Below the pieces are notes generated by a model. It did not search any database, was not told the DNA's origin, and worked only from the letters and a program-made list of their open reading frames with translations. From contig JAYKKI010000074.1 of NCBI GenBank assembly GCA_039881145.1, positions 6,571,001 to 6,635,000 on the forward strand: 64,000 bases of DNA, written 5' to 3'. Position numbers and translations under genes: made by a program. This DNA comes from Druceiella hillmani (Eukaryota > Arthropoda > Insecta > Lepidoptera > Hepialidae). Positions 51,901 through 61,402 of this stretch are shown one piece after another; position 1 is the stretch's first letter; each line of letters begins with the position of its first letter.

Positions 51901-52284
51901 AAATGCACTCATACTTTCATCATAGAAAACTGCTGTAAAATATATTGGTATGGTAGACACAAACCTGTATATTTATATTTCCACTTCAAGTTAAAGCCAT
52001 CAGTAGAGGCATAAAAATGTCTCAAATCATCAGGCAAGCTTGTCGAATGTCGCTGTTCCCAAGTTGATAAAGCAACTCTATCACAAGGCATTCGTCTTTC
52101 TACAGTTACATTACAAACTCTAGGATCAGACTCTACAAAATTTGTAACATTTTAAAATTTATTAAGAAGGAATGTATTCATTCATTACCATAAACTAGTG
52201 TCCCTTACCTAGCAACTTTGTAAGACCCAATGTAATATTTTCATAAAATGAATCCTCAGAAACCAAATCAACACAAAATGACAT
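39755..52284 (-). CDS. TPGS2: tubulin polyglutamylase complex subunit 2, complete, 5 exons
   Basis: Spliced CDS: complement(join(39755..39913,45770..45943,50633..50811,51965..52132,52209..52284)), 251 residues from ATG to TAG with GT-AG junctions and one continuous frame. The protein has the SMI1/KNR4-like fold signature of TPGS2: STWEQRHSTSLPDDLRHFYA then STDGFNLKW (residues 47-76), EILPVGLIHINALSEL (84-99), VFELDDC near 130, and WLADDFTHYFRM...LGLPGWQ (about 164-186), all matching vertebrate TPGS2 (formerly C18orf10). Length is close to the family's (about 300 aa in human, with a longer tail). Known role: non-catalytic subunit of the TTLL1 polyglutamylase complex that adds glutamate side chains to tubulin at centrioles and cilia. 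The two large introns (4.7 and 5.9 kb) contain decayed transposons, but all coding exons are intact. The start is the first ATG of the first exon; no ATG-containing extension is needed. Confidence 0.92.
40330..40690 (+). pseudogene. fragment of an arthropod repeat-encoded protein (copy 1)
   Basis: The frame from about 40510 reads NLGEVSNEQREGFHQD, then IRYQGRWDPALW. The spacing GxxSxEQxExFHQDxxxxExRYQGRWD is that of a repeat-borne protein seen in many arthropod genomes. Upstream stops break it. A second copy is at 54355-55690. In TPGS2 intron 4. Confidence 0.65.
41062..41840. other. insect repeat tails in TPGS2 intron 4
   Basis: aactccattaaaatctgttc at 41328 and actccatcaaaatgcagtca at 41457, each followed by a stretch rich in caaacaaacagac, look like the 3' tails of common insect retroposons. 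No reading frame. Confidence 0.4.
42322..45392 (-). pseudogene. ZMYM1-like hAT transposase, decayed
   Basis: A first exon, about 45345-45239, reads MKRTKQEILLQSQISDY, then, after a frame break, GAGPSIIEVKK and a donor at 45238. An acceptor at 44371 opens the main exon: LAPDMSVDIGNYVCHFPN, FVSKPFTNWKKALEF. Further on, GQSFDGAAAMSGWL (about 43500), QFVHCVTHVLNLNALS (about 43410-43370), and NLKRLKSYLRNSMGDERLTA (about 42475) follow. That is the order of a TTF-type zinc finger, the DUF4371 core and the hAT C-terminal dimerisation region. Stops and frameshifts between pieces show decay. This gene class is often annotated as zinc finger MYM-type protein 1 in insects. Confidence 0.8.
44650..44700. 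repeat. common insect repeat segment
   Basis: ttacggaac followed by gtgcgagcccgactcgcaca and tgaccggt is the wording of a very widespread insect interspersed repeat, here as a short remnant inside TPGS2 intron 4. Confidence 0.4.
45770..45943 (-). CDS. TPGS2: TPGS2 exon 4
   Basis: Acceptor tttgcag/gtg, donor gag/gtgaaa, 58 codons. VCLIFSEGEWSIWLLGRDGS, then WLADDFTHYFRMCLIHLGLP and GWQAVFSNMG. This aligns with the WFLDRSL.WHFL.D.FT.Y.R..I.HLGLP.WQ segment of TPGS2. Confidence 0.93.
46300..46790 (+). pseudogene. mariner transposase C-terminal fragment
   Basis: About 46540-46740 reads LSEYHLLKLKTFLAGCKF, then EGIVKLEECRSKYVEFDGD. This matches the C-terminus of SETMAR-type mariner transposases (SDYHxFxSLxxFLxGxxF and the final DGDYxE). 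Shifted frames and stops. In TPGS2 intron 3. Confidence 0.75.
46900..47063. repeat. 33-bp tandem repeat, 5 copies
   Basis: gaacttgtttaagaattcag and similar units recur five times with period 33 and end in ctctgattcat or a variant. Copies differ by several bases, so it is older than the 34-bp array at 3496. Confidence 0.9.
47730..49170 (+). pseudogene. KRBA2-like integrase gene, decayed
   Basis: MSVQQKFYQILDEL begins at about 47735. Pieces follow in changing frames: CIKRYDILTV (about 47896), LAIGHSGRTKMLKEC (about 48000), KYIKLKYTKPSHK, AYEAMFGYAIKMGVATSAIP (about 48390), PNMKIGQNVRIK (about 48810), YQLGTKFGVLKQLYTQNQF-like text (about 48905), and a Cys-rich end KCNCVKKFSMKKCTCKSS (about 49070). 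This is the order of KRBA2-type proteins: zinc-binding HxxxGHxG(R) region, integrase core, and a KCNCKxxCxxxxCxCxK tail. These are integrases of Ginger/gypsy-type origin. The middle of the integrase core, including the catalytic DDE context, is not recognisable, so I infer a deletion or heavy decay. In TPGS2 intron 3. Confidence 0.75.
49200..50632. other. rest of TPGS2 intron 3
   Basis: AT-rich; I see no exon, transposase or ordered repeat. Confidence 0.5.
50633..50811 (-). CDS. TPGS2: TPGS2 exon 3
   Basis: Acceptor tgtttcag/ctg, donor aaa/gtaagt, leaving in phase 0. It reads ADEILPVGLIHINALSELCL and ends FELDDCKLVGK, matching IIPLGSMAINS and FELDSCNGSGK of the vertebrate protein. An acidic-basic loop (SRSEEERKP) sits between. 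Confidence 0.92.
51965..52132 (-). CDS. TPGS2: TPGS2 exon 2: SMI1/KNR4-like core
   Basis: Acceptor ttttgtag/agt, donor acag/gtttgt. It carries ESDPRVCNVTVERR and LSTWEQRHSTSLPDDLRHFY, the most conserved stretch of TPGS2 (human: WEQ...LPEDLKNFY..TDGF). Confidence 0.93.
52209..52284 (-). CDS. TPGS2: TPGS2 exon 1 with start codon
   Basis: Starts with ATG at 52284-52282 and reads MSFCVDLVSEDSFYENITLG, then LTKLL. The donor ctag/gtaagg leaves in phase 1. The context gcaaaaATG is an acceptable insect start. Confidence 0.85.
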
Positions 52285-54354
52285 TTTTGCAAAACTGTTA
52301 CTCGATTTTCATATTTATAATAAAGATATTTGATACTTTCACTCTCCAATTTTTGTTACTTCAATAATTTAGTATCACCATGGAAACAAATAATTTACCC
52401 AACAACTCCAAAAATAATAAAAAGCCATTGATGTATTTACTACTGTCATTTAATGAATATAAATTAGCAATGGCTATTTCTACGTCTCATATTCAAATTC
52501 TGAGCTGATTAGGTAATAAGTTAGTGATAATTACATTTTGAGTAAATCAAGACACTAATTTAGTCAAAATGTAATTATTTTTACAACCCAAATAATTTTA
52601 TGATAAACTGTACAAAAAATCTCCAAAAACCATCTACTGATATCCTTCAAGCTTGCAATTAACACTATAACCTAGCACTCATTCATAAACATCCATAAAA
52701 AATACATCCCTAGATTGTTACACCATAAATAAAACATGGGCATCTGCAGGACTGTATTTTAAACATATAGGCATACCATTCCCCAACTTTTTTCACTTTA
52801 GTTCAAGAAATGCGAAACTCATTTTTACTCCCTTTATATCATATATTGTTACCACTAAGTCTTATGGCTGAACGGTTAGCATGAGGCAACATTTGCATTT
52901 AACCTGCCATTAGATGAAACAAAATCACATTATATAGAAAAAATGATATTTATTAAACTCTAATGTTTCAAGTGTTAATATGAGAACTTTTATTCCGTCC
53001 TATAATAATATTTTGTGGTGGTCGCATAATTTAAAATGTCAAAGTTGCTTTAACAGATCTTCCATCGATTTCCTAAAAGAAATATTAATTATGTTTTGAG
53101 TAACAATATAATGCTTTCAATAAATATTATGACCCATAATAATTCCATGAATAATTAGAGTATTGCGGAGAAAACACACTGGAAAAATTTATTCTCAATT
53201 AATTTCAATTGAAAATAAATTTGTCCCGGAAGTCAAAAACAGGCTTAAAAATTAAATTTTTCATAAATATGTGCAGTAGATATTTATATTAATAAACAGA
53301 ATAAAAAATCTTTAACATTCGTGGAGTAACCATTATTATTAATATCAGTGTTATTTTTCCCTCTCTTGGAAAATGGCATGCCAAACAGCCACTAAAAGAT
53401 AGGCATACCATTCTCCAACTTTTTTCTTATTGGGTTGAATTCTGAACTGTCCAAATATAAAGGGTTTCTTTTCTAATCAAGTTTTAGCAGATTTGATTGC
53501 CAGCTTGTGAGTCATTGTTAAAATTTTCATGTAACATGCAAATTTTCATCTGTGTAAAATATCTTTGCATTTTTCAATGTTTTTGTGATGAACTTGGTCC
53601 TTCCTTGGATGATACTGCCTTAAATGACATAAATTGGATCAAGATTATGCCTGAAATGACAACCCTATATTCTACTCATGCAATTAATTTTTTCCATGTT
53701 ATTTTACATAAAAAATATTTTCATGGAGTATACGCCTCAAACATGAGGTAAATGAACATTATAATGGCCTAGGCATAGTACCTATTCCAAAAATATATTT
53801 TCTAATCACTTTAGATTCTAAAGACAATTTTTGTGTGAACCATTTTTGATGCCATGCCAGGTCAAGTGTTCTCAGCGAGTCATTGGTGGGCATACACTGT
53901 AATTTTGTATATAGCCAATATTTTTCTTGTTGCCTCACCCAGCTTTGCCCGTGCATAAAAGGAACCTTACTGGTTATCATATCTTAAAAATTATTATTGT
54001 ATAATTCACTAAGCAACACTCACTATATTCACAATAATACCTCAAATAGCAATATTTGTATTTAGTTTAGCTAGTATACAAGAAAAAAATTAGGTTTTAT
54101 TTAGAAATCACATCTAAAACATAGATTAGGAGGGTTTTGTTTTTTGCTTTCGGCATTACTTGTAAGGAGTAATCATAAAAATATCTATCAGTCAGCCATA
54201 ATATTTTCTATTCACAAAATCATTAAAATATTTAAATTACTTATAAATCTGAAAAATACTATGGGTTTTTGTTAACTCCCCTAGTTCACTTTGTTATGTT
54301 TGTGGTCAATTAACTCCTAAAAGAGAAGAAAGCCGATTTCTCCGCTAATTAAAC
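52285..54354. other. upstream of TPGS2, no gene seen
   Basis: Presumed TPGS2 promoter and flank; no TATA box or initiator could be supported. The sequence aggcataccattc(c/t)ccaacttttt occurs at 52770 and again at 53402. A 73-codon minus frame at 53759-53980 covers a segment (gttgcctcacccagctttgc) that is non-coding interspersed repeat wording. Confidence 0.45.
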
Positions 54355-55690
54355 AGTGTTAGACTACTCTTATTACTTCTGTTTAATAAATGTGAAGGAT
54401 TTTTCTGAAAAATTAAAATATGCTATATATCCGTATCAGTGCCGCTACCTCATTCTCCAGAAATTCGCATACCTCAGCATATTAAAACTAAACGATCTTC
54501 CGATTCATAAAGTTCATCTATGGAAGAAAATAACAAAGCCAGCGTTTCCAGTGGAGAGATATTTCAAGATCCAACCACATTTGATAAGACAAATGGAGCT
54601 AAATGACCACAAGGTCAAGGTCTCTGTTAACAGAGATTTAGACCAGAAATATTAGGATCGAGATTAAAACAGTGAAATCTTTAACAGACTGACTTTAAAA
54701 TTACAATTTACTGAAAGTGTCACAGTTCTTTAATTACCTTTTATTCAATAGCATAATTTAGTTTTCCGTAACAACTTTGATGCTATACTGCTGGAACTAT
54801 GCCATCACAGTGGAGACTATGCACTGTTCAATCAAAACTAAGTCTAAAGGCAGTTTTACTTCATAATAACAACATACTTCCACCTTTGCCTGTAGCGTAC
54901 GGCATTTAAAAGAAACCTATGATATTTTAAAACTTATTCTGGAAAAGATCAAATACACAACATGCAAATGGCAATAGTTGCGTATTTAAAAGTTATCTTT
55001 TTAAATTGCAGTTTCATTTTTGGATTGCAAACTGATTGCATTAAATATTGTTTTCTCTGTGAAAAACAGATCATGTTCAGAACATTACGCAAACAAAATT
55101 CCGGATGGTCAGAAAAATATTAAAAATAAAACATCATACCAGTTGAGGAAAAAATTTTTAACTGGGTTTAATTAAAATTTTTGTCAAAACGCTACATAAA
55201 GTTAGGCCTCGGTTTCGTTTTCCCAAAAAAAAAATCAATGACAAGTGATGCCAAAATTAAAGAAAGAAAATTTGTATAACTAGATATTGGAAAATTAATC
55301 GATCATCCCACTTTTTATTCAATCTCAGCTCCATAGAAAAAGAAGCATTGTTGGCTTTTGGGGATGTCACAAAAAATTTTCTCGACAATTACAAGTTACT
55401 AGATTCCCATGAAAAGATAAAATTAATGCTGAATGCCTATCATATCTAGTATATGCAATATATCATTGAAAATTCATTTTTTATGCTCTTGTTTGTTTCT
55501 TTTTTGAAAACATTCCGTTAGCAATGAGCATGGTGAGCGCTCTCACCAGGAAATAATAAAATTTGAGAAGCATTATCAGGGTAAATGGGAACTGGTCATG
55601 CTTGCAAACTTCTGTTGGTGCCTTCAGAGGGAATTTACAAGGACTGAGACAAAAGGAAAACCAATCATTCAAAATAAATATAAGTTGTTT
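54355..55690 (+). pseudogene. arthropod repeat-encoded protein, decayed (copy 2)
   Basis: An open frame at 54356-54655 is followed by pieces in changing frames: SLKAVLLHNNNILPPLP (about 54845), ETYDILKLILEKIKY (about 54915), NKIPDGQKNI (about 55095), EALLAFGDVTKNFLDNYKLL (about 55345), and KHYQGKWELVMLANFCWCLQ (about 55560). They follow the order of the same repeat-borne protein as 40330-40690, including its RYQGKW...DYCWCL(K/Q)R end. The function of the family is not known to me; it behaves like a transposable element protein. Confidence 0.7.
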
Positions 55691-56118
55691 TATGAAAAAC
55701 AACATTTTGTGGATAATTTTGTACAATTAAAAAAGTTTTTCATTATGAAACCTGATGTAATGTGACTATTTTTTTAATAAACCTTTATTAACTTGGAGAT
55801 AAGGTATCCCTATTACATAGTAAAAAATGAATTTGTTGCATAGTAATTATTTACAATTAATTTATTAACTGTAAGATTTCATTATTTTGAATTGTACATC
55901 TGAAACATAGAACATAAAAAGGCTTCTCACAAACAATATATAATATTAGCCAAATACTTCCTACACTATATTCTATTTCAAAAGAAAATGTTTTTATACA
56001 AAAGAAAATGACAATTCAGGTATTCTTAATCCTTTTCGTTATGTTAGTTATATAACATGGATTTATGTGATATTTGTGATTAAAACATAATTTTTTATTG
56101 GTATTATTTTCTAGATGT

Positions 56119-56555
56119 AAAAACATCTATTCGCTCGTGAAGTACAGTGATAACTAGCCGAACTTTCTTGTGTTACAACTTTCTGCCAATTTTCATTAAT
56201 AATGATTGAGCCCACAATGGATAGAACATGTTTGTACGTGTTTGTTGTGCAGTATTTGTTTTACCTGGGATGTCATCGAAATAGCGTAGACAAATACTTG
56301 TAGCGAATTAGCGTTGCGTAAATTTGGAAATTAGTGTAGCGTGAAAACACATTTAGCTAGGATGTTAATTTGGGTGTCAATGTGAATAGCTTACGGAGCA
56401 CTACCAGGATCCAAAGTAAGATAATAAATACTTGCTGGAATAAAATAAAATTACAAAAAAAAAATTAAGATGTCATGTCTCCCATGAATCGTAAATATGT
56501 TCAAAATTATATAAACGCAAATCAGAGGAAAGATCGCATTAAAAGGAACCCAAGA
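56119..56555 (+). repeat. dispersed repeat, copy 2 (pair at 17942)
   Basis: Homologous along its length to 17942-18383, same orientation, with scattered substitutions and small gaps. Both copies end near gaggaaag followed by a-rich sequence. Confidence 0.8.
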
Positions 56556-56995
56556 AACTATTATATATTATAGAACTTTTGTATGGAGTAAAGAACTTTT
56601 GTAGATTTGATTGTTGTATACATCAAAGATTATTTTGATGTATTTACAGCAGTTTAGTTTGTTTACTACAAAAATACACCTATGGTCCAATTTTGCAACA
56701 AAAAACGGATCAAAAAACACAACCTGTAATAATTAGTCTTATATATACTGCTTTTTGTAGATGTTGATGTGGTTTACGTTAATATAATGTAGCTATCATG
56801 GTTTAAAAATTTAACTCATGAATGCATCTGGCACACTTTGACACCCTTCTCTTAAATTGTTAATGCTCATTATCCACACATCCTAAAAAATATGATATCC
56901 CTATATCAATCTGAACATGTTAAGTTATACTATACTGAAAGTTTTTATACTATAGTAAAAACAAAATTTTCTCTTTATGACATGAGTATGTAAAT

Positions 56996-57055
56996 GTTAC
57001 TTTTACCTATATGGTTTTATATATATAACTGTTACTTTTACCTATATGGTTTTTT
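56996..57055. repeat. short tandem duplication
   Basis: gttacttttacctatatggt occurs twice, about 36 bases apart, separated by a TA run. Confidence 0.7.
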
Positions 57056-57255
57056 GCAATTAAACAAACAACACAAATTCCAAGTACAAGTTTCCACAAC
57101 AATGTTCACATTTATTCTGAAAATTAATGGTCAAAACTAGTAGTAGGTAATTATGAATTGTTTCCATATTCAATGGTCAGATCCTTTGATACTTGAAATA
57201 TTCCAAAAATCGATCATAATCTAATACTTAGGAAAAGTAATTTCTAGTTATTTAT

Positions 57256-57300
57256 ATATATATATATATGTGTGTGCGTGTGTGTATGTATATATAAATC
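57256..57300. repeat. TA/TG microsatellite
   Basis: Run of ta followed by tgtgtgtgcgtgtgtgtatg and then ta again. Confidence 0.9.
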
Positions 57301-60300
57301 TGTTTAACTCGGTTTAACCTCAACTCTACATAAAAAATCCAATTTATGTAGAACCACATTATCATACATCATAACAAAATTTTAATTTAAAAAAATGGTA
57401 GCACCAATTTGTTTTTTTAGATCACAGCCCTCTAACTTTCATTTAGGCTTATAATAGTCACGTCGTCGTCGTGGTGTTTTGGGTTGGTTACAAGGTGTAG
57501 ACTAGTTAAACTAACTTGCATATCCCAAATCCTACAAAATAGTTACGTGGATACAAAAAGCAGTCCAAGCTCCGTTTTTTATTTAAGATATATCTTTACG
57601 AAGCTTGTCCTTTCATTACTCCATTCAATTAATACCATAAACAAAAATGACATTGATAAGTATTCTAGATTAAACAAACAATGAATTATTTATTATTATC
57701 CCATGGAAAACAAAATCTACAGCAATGACATCTGTGCTATGTTTTGGTCAGACGTAGGCTATATACTGTGAATTATTTTCTTAGCATGTCTTCCTGAATT
57801 AATTTCCAAGAAATATTACATTTTTCTTTATCTGCGACAGAACGAAAATGTCTCTACCTTTAATAGCAATTGCTTTCTTTTACTACTTCCCTTAAGACTT
57901 TCACTTATTTTTGAAATAATTGTATAAAATTGATTTTGTATTGCAACAATATTTTAAGAGCAAAAATTGTCCAATACACAATAGTCACTTCGCAAAATAG
58001 AATTTAGTTAAACTTGGCATTTTTGGCACCTGTGTAGGAAATTTCACACATACTGGATAAGTTCAAAAATTTTGATATCATTAACCTATAACAAGTAATG
58101 AATAAATAAATTAAAAATATTGTTTGAATAACATCTCAATGTCTGAACATGCGATTAAAAAAATGACAAAACAAAAATTTGTTAACTTGTTTATTATATA
58201 AAATTAATTAATATTACTTATTATAAAGCATACAACTGAACTGCTAGATTCGTACATGTACTTTAAAATCGTTATGAAGTTTAATCTTAAATAGAAATTA
58301 TTTACAAGTCCCTACGAAAGCAAATGCACCAAACACCTAAGTTATGTTCCTTGCTTAGAGTCCTGGAGCTTTGTCCATATTCCTCTTCATAGCGCGCTAC
58401 AGAATCATAGCCAACACTTTATAGTTCACCATTCATTCTGAGTTGGAACCACAGCCCTTTAAATGTTTACCACTAACTCGAGTACAATTTGCTTTAAAAG
58501 CAAGCATCTTTAGAATATTTCACAATTTTCTAATATTTACTTATCTAGCTATTTCTAAAATATTTTTTCTCAGTTACACTTTCATTTTCAACAATTATAC
58601 AAGAATTAGAAACGGGAATCATATAACTTTACAGTAAAACCTACTTAATACGCTTATGATTAATACAATCCCTTGAATTTTTCATAGCAAACATTCCCGA
58701 CATTAATTCACTCTTCATCTCACTATATATATATATATATGTATATATAAATATATATGTATATATATATATATTATGTATGTATATGTGTGTGTATATA
58801 TATATATGACCATGAAATCGTGCGAATAAAACAAGCTTAACACTAGAGTTAGGTGTGCTGAGACTTTTGCTGTCTATGGCAAATAAATTTACTACTTTGT
58901 CAACTTTTCACTCTTCAACGTCGAGCTTTCCAAAACCTTCCACTCTCTTCTTTCTCATCTACTGGTCTTGTCAATTTGTCCATGGGAGGAATTTTTACTA
59001 GCAGTGGCAATTTGTTCACTGTGCGCAAATGACTTAAATGTCATTTATGTGTAAAAGTCTTGTCCTCAAGACACTGAAAAAACCGTTGAGAAACCAAATC
59101 TCTCACTTTATATCACCAGAAGACCAACAATCGTCTCCAGAGAGAAGTAAATAGGGGGACCAAAATGCTCAAAGTTACTGCATACGAACACTGTCTTTAC
59201 ACACATCAAATATTGGATGAAGATATAATTTTATAATAATTTATCATTTTGTTGACTTTTTATATAGTTCGAGACAATATTGTTCCTAAAAAGGACAATT
59301 CTTCCAACGATGATTATAAACCAAAGTTCTCTAAAATTAATAGCATTATTCTAATAAATTTTATTTAATACTGTTTCATTTTTATACTTTCATAAATTTC
59401 ATTCCCCATGTGCAAAAAAAAATGTATTTTAATATGGGTGGCAAAATACCCCACGGTGTACTTAGGTTTTATGGATAAGGTGTTCCCTCTAGGATTAATA
59501 CAATATTTTCAGAAAGGTAAGCTCTCTGAATTTAAAAATATTCCATAGTTATTCCTAATGTACTACATTACACTTTAACATTGTAGTTTAAGAATTGTTT
59601 CGAGAAAGTTGGCTTTGGCGCAGCAAATTAAAATATGGTTTTTTCCCTATATGGGCAACATAGCTACGAGCAGCATGAGTTCTTGTAAATTACATATTTA
59701 CTACTAAACATTATCTTGCCCAATGAAAACATTCATATGTCAATCAACCAAAAAGCATTGCAGCATTCAGTACACAAGTTAAGACGCTTTATATCCTTAT
59801 TCAGTGTCTTTAAACTCTTTCAATACATGATTACGTATGTTTAATTCAACTAAAAATGTCTACCAACTTTTATGTAAAAAAATATATAATTAAAACAAAA
59901 TGTAACCGACATTTTTTGTTCCATTTTTTAATTTTTGTTCCGTATTGAGTGAAAACATTTTTTGGGATTCTAAGCTGTTTCTTATGGAAATCGTATTAAG
60001 TCAACTTTACTGTAATTACATGATAAATATTTTTATTGTTTGGTATACATTGGATTTATTGAGATTTTAAATATTTTTCTGTAAAATAAAAATCCCTGTC
60101 AATTAGAATATATGATCACAATACAACAACCTCGGTTATAAACCTCGGTTATTAAATGGCCAAATTTGGCTATATTTTTAATTTCAAACACCCAATACAT
60201 TCACAAGCTACAACATTCGGAGATTTGTGTTTATAAGAATATAAATATGTAACCAACACAAAAAAAATGAAATGTGTTTGATTCAAGTCAAAAATAATAT

Positions 60301-60688
60301 TTTTATATCTTGTAAAAGATAATGACTATTACAGATATTTCAACTCATGAAGACGGATTTACATCACAATGATTACTACCGAGAATATTCATAAACTGTT
60401 TTTAATGTACTAGACTCCCTAAAAAGAAATGCACGTTTGCTACGAATTATGTATCACTTGATGGCTGAGTCAAAATCATTAATCAAGTTATATTAAAATT
60501 TATTTGCAATATGCTTTCATTTGTGACGAAACTTTTTCAAATATAAATTTTACATTAACTTTCAAACATTACTTTTCTATACACAATAACGAGATGAAAA
60601 ATCTGCAATAGTTTACACGAAAAGATCTTCTTCCCCTAAGTTATAAGAGTAATACTGGGAACGTCAGTTAACACAAAAGGAAAAGGAT
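57300..60688. other. gene-free stretch
   Basis: No exon or transposase seen on either strand; less repetitive than the TPGS2 introns. Possible 3' UTR of the tentative exon at 60689-60732. Confidence 0.35.
58722..58808. repeat. TA-rich microsatellite
   Basis: Compound (ta)n/(tg)n repeat of almost 90 bases. Confidence 0.95.
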
Positions 60689-60732
60689 TTATCTCCTCCT
60701 ATGCCTACGAGAATCACCATTATATCCATTTC
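60689..60732 (-). CDS. tentative terminal exon of an unknown gene
   Basis: On the minus strand, an acceptor ttgttcgttgcag is followed by 44 bases reading NGYNGDSRRHRRR-stop after two bases of a split codon. A short Arg-rich C-terminus after a good acceptor is plausible for an RNA-binding protein whose other exons lie beyond 64000. The long gene-free stretch 56600-60688 could then be its 3' UTR. With only 14 codons this is weak. Confidence 0.3.
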
Positions 60733-61145
60733 CTGCAACGAACAAAAATATTTTATATTAAAACATTTATCTCATAATAGCAAATAACTTAATTTAAACC
60801 TTTTTCCTTATTTAAAAATTTTTTTTATATGTAATTAAACTTAACTTATATTAAAAGAGGCATAGCAATTATGTTAATCAAGTATTAGGGGATTCATTAT
60901 TGTAAAGGTGGAATTATTCAATTGAACTGACATCGTTTTAAATAGACTCTTCATTCGACGATAACAACATTAGACATGTTAATGGACTGAGGAATTGGTT
61001 GAAACCTATATGTATACCTTTAACACAACTTTCCCAAGCACGTGAAACGTTTTACCTTAATTCCTTACTAAGAAAATCCATAAACAATAAATATCATTAT
61101 TAGCTAATTCAATATATTTTGCGTTAATTTTGTAGAAATTCATTA

Positions 61146-61402
61146 TTGATAATTAAATGAAACTATGTGATGTAGTATTATTTCTACTTTTTTTAAGTTC
61201 TTTACCACGACTTAGGTTTCGTTGTATTACTACATCTTCAGGTGGGCTATTAGCAAAGATTCTTCCTTTAGCTCGCTATTAGCAAAGATCCATCTTTGCT
61301 AATAGCCCACCTGAAGATGTTGTAATACAACGAAAACTAGGTCATAGTAAAGAACTTAAAGTAGAAATAATACTACATCATGTAGTTTTATTTAATTATC
61401 AA
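61146..61402. mobile_element. hairpin (foldback) element, ~115-bp arms
   Basis: Left arm 61146-61260, right arm 61292-61402, inverted with few mismatches. Outer ends are ttgataattaaat and its complement; the inner stretch catcttcaggtgggctatta pairs with its complement. The loop side repeats gctattagcaaagat once more at 61276. No reading frame. Confidence 0.85.

Noticed and set aside
52770..53425. Short LTR-like direct repeat pair
   Set aside because: Only about 24 bases repeat, with no TG..CA ends, primer-binding site or reading frame between them.
53759..53980. 73-codon minus frame with protein-like wording
   Set aside because: The segment has the wording of a common non-coding insect repeat, and there are no splice sites or domain motifs.
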